NCBI RefSeq assembly: GCF_001298265.1
Contig: NZ_LGSZ01000040.1
Span: forward strand, 1-64,000
Reading direction: 5' to 3'
DNA: 64,000 nt
Source: Allobosea vaviloviae
GTDB taxonomy: Bacteria; Pseudomonadota; Alphaproteobacteria; Rhizobiales; Beijerinckiaceae
The notes beneath the pieces are model-generated. The model was given only the letters and a program-made list of their open reading frames with translations, searched no databases and was not told where the DNA came from. Shown here one piece after another: positions 17,197 through 25,635 of the stretch (position 1 is its first letter; each line of letters starts with the position of its first letter). The translations under genes and the position numbers were made by a program.

Positions 17197-17811
17197 TCAG
17201 GCGGGGAGGCGTCCCGGCACCAGATCGTCGGGCACCTCGCCGCTGGCGAGTTCGCGCGGCCGGTTGAGCATCACCATAGGCCGGACCTGCCAGAAGGACG
17301 CAGCCGTCAGGACGAGGCCGAGCAGGCCGGTCGTATTCGCGCCCTGTAGAAACGCGCGGCTGGTGAAGAAAACGAGCATCAGCAGCGACAGCGCGCTGAC
17401 CGCAGCCAGCGCAAGCCAGAAGGCGAAGGGCTTGCCGGCGACGAAGCGGGCGCGCGGATTGGCCTTGGCGATCGCGGCGGTCAGGGCGGAGACGAAAGCA
17501 TGGTAGCGCGCGTCGTCGCGGTCCATGTCGGTCAGAGAGCGCCAGGAGAGGTTGCCGAAGGTGATGCTCTTGCCGTCGCTCAGGCGCAGCTGTGTCTTGA
17601 AGCCCTTGGAACTGACATTGCTGGGCGCATAGACGAAACGCACCTGCTCAACCGCCGCCAGCCTGACCCGGTCGACCTTGCGGGTGGTGTCGATCTCGAG
17701 CGTGTCGCCGTCGAGCGTATAGGCGATCTCGAAGCCGACAGGCCTCGGACGCTGGCGCCAGGACGGGGGAGGGGTGTCGTCGGGATGATGGGGCTGCATG
17801 CGGGGAGCCAT
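17197..17811 (-). CDS. Hypothetical membrane protein with PH-like N-terminal part
   Basis: This 204-residue protein has a soluble N-terminal half of likely beta structure (VGFEIAYTLDGDTLEIDTTR to SITFGNLSWRSL) and two hydrophobic helices near residues 128-170. The layout recalls small bacterial PH-domain membrane proteins, but I do not recognise the family. An alternative start is the ATG at 17797. It is followed, convergently, by the universal stress gene, and its promoter side faces the BrnA-like antitoxin gene. Confidence 0.6.
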   Translation of the reverse strand: MAPRMQPHHPDDTPPPSWRQRPRPVGFEIAYTLDGDTLEIDTTRKVDRVRLAAVEQVRFVYAPSNVSSKGFKTQLRLSDGKSITFGNLSWRSLTDMDRDDARYHAFVSALTAAIAKANPRARFVAGKPFAFWLALAAVSALSLLMLVFFTSRAFLQGANTTGLLGLVLTAASFWQVRPMVMLNRPRELASGEVPDDLVPGRLPA

Positions 17812-17855
17812 AGCGGCTCAAATTGGACTTGTCGCCGGTTTCCCGGCTCGACAAC

Positions 17856-18128
17856 TCATCCCTTCATCGAGTCCATCTTCTCCGACAGCCAGATCTTGAT
17901 CAGCGACTGATAGGGCACGTCCCGCTTGTTGGCGGCGATCTTGATGCTTTCAAGCAGCGCATTGGGCAGGCGGATCGAGATCGATGTCGAGGACGGCTTC
18001 AGGTTCGGAAACCGGACGGATGCTGCTTTGGTCCAATCGACGTAATCCGTGGAATCATGCGCCTCCCAGAAGGCGCGCTCTTCGACCTCGCTCTGAAAGG
18101 TCGGGATCGGCTTAAGCGTTTTGCTCAT
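17856..18128 (-). CDS. BrnA-family antitoxin (CopG/ribbon-helix-helix type)
   Basis: This 90-residue protein shows the BrnA layout. An N-terminal stretch FQSEVEERAFWEAHDSTDYV (the toxin-contacting region) is followed by a ribbon-helix-helix domain with SISIRLPNALLESIKIAAN and a final PYQSLIKIWLSEKM helix. BrnA neutralises the BrnT ribonuclease and, with it, represses the operon. It overlaps the 3' end of the toxin gene by 17 bases, the usual toxin-first order of this family. Confidence 0.87.
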   Translation of the reverse strand: MSKTLKPIPTFQSEVEERAFWEAHDSTDYVDWTKAASVRFPNLKPSSTSISIRLPNALLESIKIAANKRDVPYQSLIKIWLSEKMDSMKG

Positions 18129-18414
18129 ATTGCCTACGCTCCTTGCGATTCATGTCGCGAGCGGAAATGACTCGGATCAGGCTGCTCTCGCGGCGCAGCG
18201 TGAAGGTCACATGGAGATGCCGCCCGTCATTCGTGCGCCCAAGCGCGCGCAGCCTTCGTTCGGTTGCGCTGTGCCCCTCATCCTCCGACAGGAGCAGGGG
18301 CTCGTTCATGAACACCTGCTCGGCCTCGGCCTGACTGACGTCATGCTTCTCGGCACTCTTTCGCTCGTTGCCCCGATCCCAATCGAAACCAACGATGCGA
18401 TCGAGATCAATCAC
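18112..18414 (-). CDS. BrnT-family toxin (DUF497 ribonuclease)
   Basis: This 100-residue protein has the BrnT core: FDWDRGNERKSAEKHDVSQA (residues about 10-29), EDEGHSATERRLRALG, and HVTFTLRRESSLIRVISARD with a C-terminal NRKERRQYE. BrnT is a RelE-like fold ribonuclease that stalls translation and is held inactive by BrnA. The start is a GTG at 18414, with no clear Shine-Dalgarno sequence. An inverted repeat 5 bases upstream probably binds the BrnT-BrnA complex. Confidence 0.88.
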   Translation of the reverse strand: MIDLDRIVGFDWDRGNERKSAEKHDVSQAEAEQVFMNEPLLLSEDEGHSATERRLRALGRTNDGRHLHVTFTLRRESSLIRVISARDMNRKERRQYEQNA

Positions 18415-18418
18415 AAAT

Positions 18419-18437
18419 GTATATCCTGATCATATAC
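18419..18437 (-). promoter_or_regulatory. Inverted repeat, likely BrnTA operator
   Basis: GTATAT (18419-18424) and ATATAC (18432-18437) are perfect inverted arms with a 7-base spacer whose centre contains the palindrome TGATCA. The AT-rich dyad lies immediately upstream of the toxin GTG and stands out in GC-rich surroundings. RHH antitoxins such as BrnA bind dyads of this kind to repress their own operon; the assignment is inference. Confidence 0.65.
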
Positions 18438-18460
18438 GTTTCAAGCTTGCCACGGCCACA

Positions 18461-19636
18461 TTACCGCGCCAGAACCTTCATCGCGCCGTCAAGCCCGTCC
18501 AGCGTCAGCGGGAACATGCGCCCGCCCATCAGCCCGCCGATCTGGCGGATCGACTGGGTGTAGCTCCAGAGGTTCTGCTGGACCGGGTTGAGCCAGACCG
18601 ATTTCTGGAAGCGGCCGACGATCCGTTCCATCCAGACAGCCCCTGCCTCTTCGTTCCAGTGCTCGACCGATCCGCCCGGCATCGCGATCTCATAGGGGCT
18701 CATCGAGGCGTCGCCGACGAAGACGACGCGGTAGTCGGCCGGATAGGTTCGCAGCACGTCCCAGGTCGGGATGACCTGGTCGTGGCGGCGGCGGTTCTCG
18801 CGCCAGACCCTCTCATAGGGGCAGTTGTGGAAGTAGAAATGCTCGAAATGCTTGAACTCGGCCCGCGCCGCCGAGAACAGCTCCTCGGCCAGTTCGACAT
18901 GCCAGTCCATCGAGCCGCCGACATCGAGGAAGAGCAGCACCTTGACCGCGTTGCGCCGCTCGGGCCGCAGCTTGACGTCGAGATAGCCGTGGCGCGCCGT
19001 TTCGCTGATCGTCGAGTCGAGGTCGAGTTCCTCGGCCGCACCCGTGCGGGCGAATTTGCGCAGGCGCCGCAGCGCGATGCGGAGGTTACGCACGCCGAGT
19101 TCGCGCGTGTCGTCGAAATCCTTGAACTCGCGCTTGTCCCAGACCTTCACCGCACGGAAATTGCGATTGCCGTCCTGGCCGATGCGTACGCCCTCGGGAT
19201 TGTAGCCATAGGCGCCATAAGGCGAGGTGCCGGCGGTACCGATCCATTTCGAGCCGCCCTGGTGGCGGCCCTTCTGCTCCTCGAGCCGTTGTTTGAGCGT
19301 CTCGAAGAGCTTGTCCCAGCCGAGCGCCTCGATCTGGGCCTTCTCCTCGTCGGTGAGGTATTTCTCGGCGAGCTTGCGCAGCCACTCGTCGGGAATGCCG
19401 GTCGGCTCGATGCCTTGCCCGAGCGTCTCCATGCCCTTGAAGACCTGGGCGAAGACCTGGTCGAAGCGGTCGAGATGGCGCTCGTCCTTCACCAGGCAAC
19501 AGCGGGCGAGATAGTAGAACTCATCGACCCGGTGCTCGGCCAGATCGGCCTCGACGCCTTCGAGCAGCGCCAGATATTCCCGCAGCGTGACGGGGATCTT
19601 GGCAGCGCGCAGATCGGTGAAGAGCCGCAGGAACAT
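18461..19636 (-). CDS. VWA domain protein, CoxE-like
   Basis: This 391-residue soluble protein is mostly helical in its first half and has a von Willebrand A domain in its second half. The metal-ion-dependent adhesion site is LFLDVGGSMDWHVE (DxGxS, about residues 237-250), followed by HFEHFYFHNCPY and VVFVGDASMSPYE. CoxE-type VWA proteins usually work with a MoxR AAA+ ATPase to remodel or insert metals into enzymes. No MoxR gene adjoins it here, so the partner is elsewhere or it acts alone. Confidence 0.85.
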   Translation of the reverse strand: MFLRLFTDLRAAKIPVTLREYLALLEGVEADLAEHRVDEFYYLARCCLVKDERHLDRFDQVFAQVFKGMETLGQGIEPTGIPDEWLRKLAEKYLTDEEKAQIEALGWDKLFETLKQRLEEQKGRHQGGSKWIGTAGTSPYGAYGYNPEGVRIGQDGNRNFRAVKVWDKREFKDFDDTRELGVRNLRIALRRLRKFARTGAAEELDLDSTISETARHGYLDVKLRPERRNAVKVLLFLDVGGSMDWHVELAEELFSAARAEFKHFEHFYFHNCPYERVWRENRRRHDQVIPTWDVLRTYPADYRVVFVGDASMSPYEIAMPGGSVEHWNEEAGAVWMERIVGRFQKSVWLNPVQQNLWSYTQSIRQIGGLMGGRMFPLTLDGLDGAMKVLAR

Positions 19637-19695
19637 CGCGTTACTGTGCGGCGGAACGTGCCGCGGTCAAGTCATATGGCGGTGTCGATGCGAGC

Positions 19696-19739
19696 CCGCC
19701 GTCACCCCCGCCTGCATGTCGCGGCGGGGGTGACGGCGG
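19696..19739 (-). terminator. Hairpin terminator after the HU gene
   Basis: A perfect 17-bp GC-rich stem (19696-19712 with 19723-19739) encloses a 10-base loop. It begins seven bases past the HU stop. There is no U tract, but the stem is the most stable simple hairpin noted in the window. Confidence 0.8.
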
Positions 19740-19746
19740 CTGACGA

Positions 19747-20019
19747 TCACGCCCCCGCGGCGGCGGGATCCCTCGTCACCTTGAACTTGACGACGGTCTT
19801 TGCCGGAACCTTGATCGTGGCGCCCGTCGAGGGGTTGCGGGCCTCGCGGGCCTCGCGCTTGGCGGCCGAGAGCTTGCCGACGCCGCCCAGCGTGATGTCG
19901 TCGCCCGACTTCAGCGTCTTGGCGACGATCGTGCCGAGCGAAACGAGAATGGCGGAGACGTCGGTCTTCGACTTGCCGGTCTCGTCCGCGATGGCGGCGA
20001 TCAGTTCGTTCTTGGTCAT
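19747..20019 (-). CDS. hupB: HU-family nucleoid protein
   Basis: This 90-residue DNA-bending protein has the HU/IHF fold: MTKNELIAAIADETGKSKTD at the N-terminus, GDDITLGGVGKLSAAKREAR in the beta arm region, and the signature ARNPSTGATIKVPAKTVVKF with the intercalating RNP-type proline. It compacts DNA as a dimer. A strong Shine-Dalgarno (AAGGAGG) lies just upstream of its ATG. The gene is monocistronic, with its own terminator hairpin downstream. Confidence 0.94.
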   Translation of the reverse strand: MTKNELIAAIADETGKSKTDVSAILVSLGTIVAKTLKSGDDITLGGVGKLSAAKREAREARNPSTGATIKVPAKTVVKFKVTRDPAAAGA

Positions 20020-20099
20020 GGGATCCTCCTTGGGAGAGTGTTGTGAGGCGTCATGCGTTCAGCCGATTGTCCGCGGCAGAAAGGTCCTACAAAGCACCA

Positions 20100-20131
20100 C
20101 TGCCGCTGGTCGCATGACGCGACTGCGGCAG
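20100..20131. repeat. Inverted repeat in the HU upstream region
   Basis: Arms CTGCCGC-tg-GTCGC and GCGAC-t-GCGGCAG enclose a 5-base centre (ATGAC). It lies 81-112 bases upstream of the HU start and about 180 upstream of the monooxygenase start. It could be a regulator site or a transcript hairpin; no function can be assigned. Confidence 0.6.
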
Positions 20132-20249
20132 TTGCCACGACCATCGGCGAAATGCGATGCCCGCAGGCCAAGATACGCACAGAAATCGCGTTCGTTCCCG
20201 CGAAATGGAAGGCGGATACAACCTTTCGACACGCGCCTCGTCGCCCCGA

Positions 20250-20288
20250 TTGACAAAATGGACGCGATTATTTCAAGCTTGAAATAAT
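20250..20288 (+). promoter_or_regulatory. Perfect 22-bp palindrome with adjacent TTGACA
   Basis: Bases 20267-20288 are a perfect palindrome with half-site ATTATTTCAAG. A consensus -35 hexamer TTGACA sits at 20250-20255, so the palindrome covers the -10 region of the monooxygenase promoter (ATG at 20312). A repressor of the MarR or TetR kind binding here would block transcription. The core TTTCAAGCTT recurs at 27910-27919 upstream of the Liv-type binding-protein gene. Confidence 0.8.
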
Positions 20289-20311
20289 AAGCCTGGCCTC
20301 GGGGGATTGGC

Positions 20312-21556
20312 ATGAAGGTGATCATCGTCGGCGGTGGGATCGGCGGCCTGACGCTTGCGCTCATGCTGCATGCGCGCGGAATCGAGGCGACGGTCTACGA
20401 GCAGTCGGGGGAGATTCGCGAGGTCGGCGTCGGCATCAACACGCTGCCCCATGCCATCCGAGAACTGGCCGAGCTGGGTCTGCTGGCGGAGTTGGATGCG
20501 GTCGCGATCCGGACGCGCGAGCTGATTTACATGAACCGCTTCGGCCAGACCGTCTGGCGCGACCCGCGTGGCCTGCATGCCGGCTTGGCCGCGCCGCAGT
20601 TCTCGATCCATCGCGGCCGCCTTCAGGGCGTGATCCGGGACGCTGTCATGGCGCGGCTGGGCGAGGGGGCGTTGCGCACCGGCCGCCGGCTGCAGGGCTT
20701 CATCCAGGACGAAGGCGGCGTCACCGCTCATTTCGCCGATTCCCGTCGTGGCGAGGCCGGCGAAACCGCGCGCGGCGACATCCTGATCGCGGCCGACGGC
20801 ATCCATTCGACGGTGCGGGCGCATTATTTCCCCGATCAGGGGCCGCCGCGCTGGAACGGCGTCCAGATGTGGCGCGGCGCCTGCGACTGGCCGCTCTTCC
20901 TCGACGGCGAGAGCATGATCATCGCCGGCGGCATGAAGGGAAAGCTGGTGCTCTATCCCATCGCGCCGGGATCAAGTCCGCAGACGCGGCTGACCAACTG
21001 GGTGGTCAATATCCGCACCGGGGATCCGGCCAAGCCGCCGCCGAAGGAGGCCTGGTCCAAGCCCGGCCGCCTGGAGGATGTGCTGCCCTTCGCGCGGCGT
21101 TTCACGGTGCCGGGCGTCGATATCCTCGCGCTGATCCAGGCCAGCCCCGGCTTCTGGGACTACCCGATGTGCGACCGCGACCCGCTGCCGCGCTGGACCC
21201 ATGGCCGCGTGACGCTGCTCGGCGATGCCGCCCATCCGATGTATCCGGTCGGGTCGAACGGCGCCTCGCAGGCGATCCTCGATGCCCGCTGCCTCGCCGA
21301 TCTGCTGGTGAGGGCCGAACATCCGCGCCAGGCGTTGTCAGCCTATGAGGCGCGGCGACTGCCGGCGACGGCCGAGATCGTCGCGCTGAACCGGCATGGC
21401 GGCCCCGAGCGCGTCATTGATGCCGTCGAGCAACTGGCGCCAAACGGCTTCGACGATGTCGAGCGCGTGCTGAGCTATGCCCGGCGTGAGGCTATCGTGC
21501 AGAGCTATGCCGGCAAGGCGGGTTTTGCCCGCGAACAGCAGGCGAGAATAGGCTGA
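20312..21556 (+). CDS. FAD-dependent monooxygenase (aromatic hydroxylase, class A)
   Basis: This 414-residue flavoprotein shows the three class-A hydroxylase motifs: the dinucleotide fold VIIVGGGIGGLTLALML (residues 3-19), the DG motif ADGIHSTVRAH (about 161-171), and the GD motif LLGDAAHPMYPVGSNGASQA (about 304-323). It should hydroxylate an aromatic or heteroaromatic compound with NAD(P)H and O2, like salicylate hydroxylase or PhzS. It is monocistronic behind a palindromic promoter shared in part with the nearby Liv-type operon, suggesting that transporter and hydroxylase serve the same inducer. Confidence 0.9.
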   Translation: MKVIIVGGGIGGLTLALMLHARGIEATVYEQSGEIREVGVGINTLPHAIRELAELGLLAELDAVAIRTRELIYMNRFGQTVWRDPRGLHAGLAAPQFSIHRGRLQGVIRDAVMARLGEGALRTGRRLQGFIQDEGGVTAHFADSRRGEAGETARGDILIAADGIHSTVRAHYFPDQGPPRWNGVQMWRGACDWPLFLDGESMIIAGGMKGKLVLYPIAPGSSPQTRLTNWVVNIRTGDPAKPPPKEAWSKPGRLEDVLPFARRFTVPGVDILALIQASPGFWDYPMCDRDPLPRWTHGRVTLLGDAAHPMYPVGSNGASQAILDARCLADLLVRAEHPRQALSAYEARRLPATAEIVALNRHGGPERVIDAVEQLAPNGFDDVERVLSYARREAIVQSYAGKAGFAREQQARIG

Positions 21557-21569
21557 GACCGACCGGCGC

Positions 21570-21935
21570 TCAGCCCGATTCTGTGAGTTGCTCGATGCGG
21601 CTCTTCATGCGGGCATTGTCCCGCTCGGCCATGCGCAACCGCATCGCGACATCGGCGCCTGCCGCGTCAGTGATCTCCGCGATATCCGTAGGCTCGAAGG
21701 AGACGCCGAGCTTCGTTCCGGTACGCCACCTGACATGGGCGTGATAGGAGCGCTGGCGCTGGGCGATTTCGAGCTCGAAATCCGCAGGCAGGAGCACCGT
21801 CTCGGTGACGACGATGAGGGCGCCGCCTTCGGAAATGTTGCGCACGACACAGTCGAGCGTTGCGCGACGCTGATTATAGCAGGCTCTTGCCCCCAAAAGA
21901 GAGCGCAACCTTGGCGTTTGGCGCCGCTCCGTCAT
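21570..21935 (-). CDS. PilZ domain protein
   Basis: This protein of about 121 residues has a PilZ core: ERRQTPRLRSLLGARACYN near the N-terminus (the RxxxR-like c-di-GMP region), then VRNISEGGALIVV and WRTGTKLGVSFEP. The C-terminus has a short helix, RMRLRMAERDNARMKSRIEQ, that may pair as a coiled coil. PilZ proteins bind c-di-GMP and change surface behaviour, exopolysaccharide or motility. I placed the start at the ATG at 21935 because the residues before it look non-coding. A second PilZ gene follows upstream. Confidence 0.83.
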   Translation of the reverse strand: MTERRQTPRLRSLLGARACYNQRRATLDCVVRNISEGGALIVVTETVLLPADFELEIAQRQRSYHAHVRWRTGTKLGVSFEPTDIAEITDAAGADVAMRLRMAERDNARMKSRIEQLTESG

Positions 21936-22078
21936 TGTCGTCCGCTTCCAGCCGGCTCTCGCCCGGGCAGCCACCTGCCGCCATGGGGAGACCATGCCAG
22001 AAAGTGCGCTGCGACGCAGCAACTGCATCGTTCAGTGTTTAACGATCAGTCTCCTGGATGCGCGAAACCACGGCGTGC

Positions 22079-22408
22079 TCAACATGGGTGGTTGCGGGCA
22101 GCCCGGGTCGCACGCGCTTCGGCGAGCGAAACGACGGTGTCGGCAGCGTCATCACCGGGGTTCAGGAACACGACGCCGACATCGTCGCCGCGACGCCAGC
22201 ACTGCCGCACGCGCCGGCTATCTGCCTTGTCGGCGATTTGGACTTCGAAGGTATCGGGCAGGGCAATCCAGTCCTGCATGCGCACCATCGCGCCCGTTTC
22301 CGACCAGTTGCGGACCGTGCAGGCCAGAACCGACTGGCGCCCGTTGAACACGACGCTGGCGCCTTCGAAGATGCGGGTGCGGGCCTCGCGGCGGCGGTTG
22401 GCGATCAT
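22079..22408 (-). CDS. PilZ domain protein
   Basis: This 109-residue protein is a minimal PilZ domain. It begins ANRRREARTRIFEGASVVFN, with a degenerate Arg-rich c-di-GMP contact region, then shows CTVRNWSETGAMVRM in place of the usual NISxxGA, and CWRRGDDVGVVFLNPGDD. The Ile-to-Trp change in the central motif (VRNWSETGA) is common in Rhizobiales PilZ proteins. The ATG at 22408 follows GAGGAAG. It lies head-to-tail with the other PilZ gene, about 140 bases apart. Confidence 0.82.
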   Translation of the reverse strand: MIANRRREARTRIFEGASVVFNGRQSVLACTVRNWSETGAMVRMQDWIALPDTFEVQIADKADSRRVRQCWRRGDDVGVVFLNPGDDAADTVVSLAEARATRAARNHPC

Positions 22409-22529
22409 CGCTTCCTCCCGTGGTGACGGGCTGCTGCAGCCCGTCATGTCGTTCCATCGGAAGGAGACTGCGGCAAATGCGTCGGCAGCGCAGCCTTTAC
22501 CTGGGCTTAACCTTACCCCGCAGGGCTCT

Positions 22530-22991
22530 TCACGCGCCGTCGGGCGGCGGCGGCAGGAAATCGACCTCGTGCTTGGCCGACAGCGCCACGACATCGGCCG
22601 GGTTCTGCTGCGCCATCGAGTGGATGCCCCAGAACAGGTCGTAGAGGCGCGCCGTCGGCGACACCCAGAACAGGCACTTCACCGGGGTGTCGCTCTTGTT
22701 GAACAGGCCATGCGGGACGTTGCGCGGCAGCCGGATCAGATCACCGGGCAGGGCGTGGCTCTCGGCACCGTCGAGGACGAGGTCGAGCTTGCCTTCCAGC
22801 ATGTAGATGAACTCGTCCTGCGTCGTGTGGATATGCGGCGGAACGAAGGTGCCGGGCGGAAAGGTCGCGTGCCAGGAGAAGGACTCCGCGCTCAGCGACT
22901 TCGGCACATAGGTCTGGCCGAGGATGTTCCACGAGATGGATTCGAGCCCTTCATTGGCCCGGGTCACGCCGGCGGTCAGTGGCTTCATCAT
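22530..22991 (-). CDS. Cupin-domain protein (quercetin dioxygenase-like)
   Basis: This 153-residue single-domain cupin carries metal-ligand motif 1, PPHIHTTQDEFIYMLEGKL (two His and one Glu), and motif 2, LPRNVPHGLFN (His). Such proteins are small metal-dependent dioxygenases, isomerases or ligand-binding proteins. It is 14 bases downstream of the Liv-type ATPase gene and on its strand, so it probably forms the last gene of that operon, which suggests it acts on the imported compound. The substrate is unknown. Confidence 0.87.
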   Translation of the reverse strand: MMKPLTAGVTRANEGLESISWNILGQTYVPKSLSAESFSWHATFPPGTFVPPHIHTTQDEFIYMLEGKLDLVLDGAESHALPGDLIRLPRNVPHGLFNKSDTPVKCLFWVSPTARLYDLFWGIHSMAQQNPADVVALSAKHEVDFLPPPPDGA

Positions 22992-23005
22992 GGCAACCTC
23001 GCTTG

Positions 23006-23704
<699 letters not shown>

Positions 23705-23722
23705 GAGCGAAACTCCCCCGCT

Positions 23723-23850
23723 GTCTTTCCGGGGCGCGCCGTAGGCGCGAACCCGGAACCCACGACCGGGTGAGACAATTCGACGGCGCCATGACGGGTG
23801 TACCCAGTCGTGGGTTCCGGGTTCTTCGCTGCGCGAAGCCCCGGAATGAC
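23723..23850. repeat. Palindromic extragenic repeat, family B copy 1
   Basis: This 128-base element runs from GTCTTTCCGGGG to CCCCGGAATGAC. Its inner arms are CCCGGAACCCACGAC and GTCGTGGGTTCCGGG. It shares most of its sequence with 30125-30261. It lies between two ATPase genes of one operon, so the transcript should fold into a long hairpin there. Confidence 0.88.
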
Positions 23851-23870
23851 AAGGGCGGCGTCCTCCCTCA

Positions 23871-24647
23871 TCACCCCTCCTCGCCGAGATAGGCTTCGCG
23901 TACGGCTGGATCGGCGCGCACCGCGGCCGGAGCGCCGGACGCGATGACGCGGCCATAGACCAGCACGCTGACGGTGTCGGCCAGCGCGAAGACGGCCTCC
24001 ATGTCGTGCTCGACCAGCAGCATGGCGTAGCGCCCCTTCAGGCTCGCCAGCAGCGCGATCAGCCGCTCGCCCTCCTCGCGGCCGACGCCGGCCAGGGGCT
24101 CGTCGAGCAGGATCGCGGCCGGCTCCAGCGTCAGCGCCATCGCGATCTCGAGCGCGCGCTTCTCGCCATGCGACAGCCGCCCGGCCAGCACATGAGCGCG
24201 CTCGGTCAGGCCGACGGCCTCGATCGCGGCCCAGGCCGGGCGGTTCAGGCTCTCGTCGCGGGCGGCGTTGCGGAACAGGGCGAGCGGACGCGCGGACCGG
24301 GCCTGAACGCCGAGCGCGACATTCTCCAGCACCGACAGCGAAGGGATCGTTGAGGTGATCTGGAAGGTTCGCGCGAGGCCGGCCCGTGCGCGCTTCTCCG
24401 GGGGCAGGGCGGTGATGTCGTGACCGCGGAAGCGGATGCTGCCGGTATCGGGCCTCAGCATGCCTGAGATCTGATGCACCAGCGTGGTCTTGCCGGCACC
24501 GTTGGGCCCGATCAGCGCATGCAGCTCGCCGGGCGCCACCGACAGGCTCACACCATCCGTGACCTTCAGCGCGCCAAACGCCTTCCGCAGCCCCGACAGG
24601 ACCAGCACCGGCTCAGCCACGGGTTTAGCGATCCCGGTTTCAGTCAT
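23871..24647 (-). CDS. LivG-type ABC ATPase
   Basis: This 258-residue ATPase is the second nucleotide-binding subunit of the transporter. Walker A is GPNGAGKTTL (about 52-61). The signature is the unusual LSHGEKRALEIAMAL, normal for the LivG branch, and Walker B is AILLDEPLAGVG. It overlaps the 3' end of the LivM-like gene by 8 bases, indicating translational coupling. Confidence 0.9.
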   Translation of the reverse strand: MTETGIAKPVAEPVLVLSGLRKAFGALKVTDGVSLSVAPGELHALIGPNGAGKTTLVHQISGMLRPDTGSIRFRGHDITALPPEKRARAGLARTFQITSTIPSLSVLENVALGVQARSARPLALFRNAARDESLNRPAWAAIEAVGLTERAHVLAGRLSHGEKRALEIAMALTLEPAAILLDEPLAGVGREEGERLIALLASLKGRYAMLLVEHDMEAVFALADTVSVLVYGRVIASGAPAAVRADPAVREAYLGEEG

Positions 24648-25635
24648 GGCGACCGGCCCCGAGCTTGCGCATCAACCCGACCAGCCCGCCGCGTGTGAAT
24701 AGCACGAACAGCACGATCATCGGCCCGAAGATCACCTTCCAATGCTCGGTCCAGCCCGACAGAATGTCCTCGGCGAAGAGGAAGGCGAGCGCTCCGATGA
24801 TCGCGCCATGCAGGCTGCCGACGCCACCGAGCACGACCATGAAGATCAGCTCGCCTGAGCGCGGCCAGGACATGTAGGCCGGGCTGACGAACTCGGTCTG
24901 GTTGGCGAGCAGGAAGCCCGACAGCCCGGCGATCATGCCGCTGATGATGTAGGCGACGAGCCGGATGCGCCCGACATGGAAGCCGGTGACGGCAACGCGG
25001 GTCGCGTTCTCGCGCGCGGCGCCCAACACACGTCCGAAGCGCGAGGCGACAATGATGCTGATAAGGCCATAGCAGGCGAGCAGCACGCCCAGCACGACGT
25101 AGAAGAAGCCGATGCGGTTCTTGAACGGGTCGAAGCCGAGGATCGTGCTGCGCTCGTAAAGCGTCAGCCCGTCATCACCGCCATAGGCCGAAAGCGCCTG
25201 CGCCAGGAAATACACCATCTGGCCGAAGGCCAGCGTGATCATGATGAAGGTGACGCCGCGCGTGCGCAGCGAGACGTAGCCCGTCACCGCTCCAAACAGC
25301 GCGCAAAGCGCCAGCACCACCGGCAGGATCAGCAGCGCCTCGGTCCGGCCCTCGGTGATCATGATGCCGGTGGCATAGGCGCCGATCCCCACGAAGGCGG
25401 CATGGCCGAAGGAAACCAGTCCTCCCACGCCGAGGATCAGGTCGAGCGAAAGCGCCGCGATCGCGAAGATCATCGCCCGCGTCACCAGCGTCAGCCAATG
25501 CGCGGGCAGCCCGAGCGAGACGGCCACCGGCAGCAGCGCCAGCAGGGCAAACAGGGCGATGGCAACGACCGGGCGCCGCCGGGCGGGGGCGGGGATGGCC
25601 GCCGATACAGGTGCCGCTGTGCTGGCGAGGCTCAT
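24640..25635 (-). CDS. LivM-type ABC permease
   Basis: This 331-residue permease has about nine membrane helices and the LivM signature GLVSFGHAAFVGIGAYATGI (about residues 72-91). A second conserved stretch is TRVAVTGFHVGRIRLVAYI in the ATPase-docking loop. It overlaps the LivH-like gene by four bases (ATGA type). It imports branched-chain or aromatic acids with the neighbouring subunits. Confidence 0.9.
   Translation of the reverse strand: MSLASTAAPVSAAIPAPARRRPVVAIALFALLALLPVAVSLGLPAHWLTLVTRAMIFAIAALSLDLILGVGGLVSFGHAAFVGIGAYATGIMITEGRTEALLILPVVLALCALFGAVTGYVSLRTRGVTFIMITLAFGQMVYFLAQALSAYGGDDGLTLYERSTILGFDPFKNRIGFFYVVLGVLLACYGLISIIVASRFGRVLGAARENATRVAVTGFHVGRIRLVAYIISGMIAGLSGFLLANQTEFVSPAYMSWPRSGELIFMVVLGGVGSLHGAIIGALAFLFAEDILSGWTEHWKVIFGPMIVLFVLFTRGGLVGLMRKLGAGRHD

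Noticed and set aside
18439-18449. A third TTTCAAGCTT site upstream of the BrnT gene
   Set aside because: The core matches but the flanks do not form a palindrome, and a single 10-mer match in 64 kb is not far from chance.
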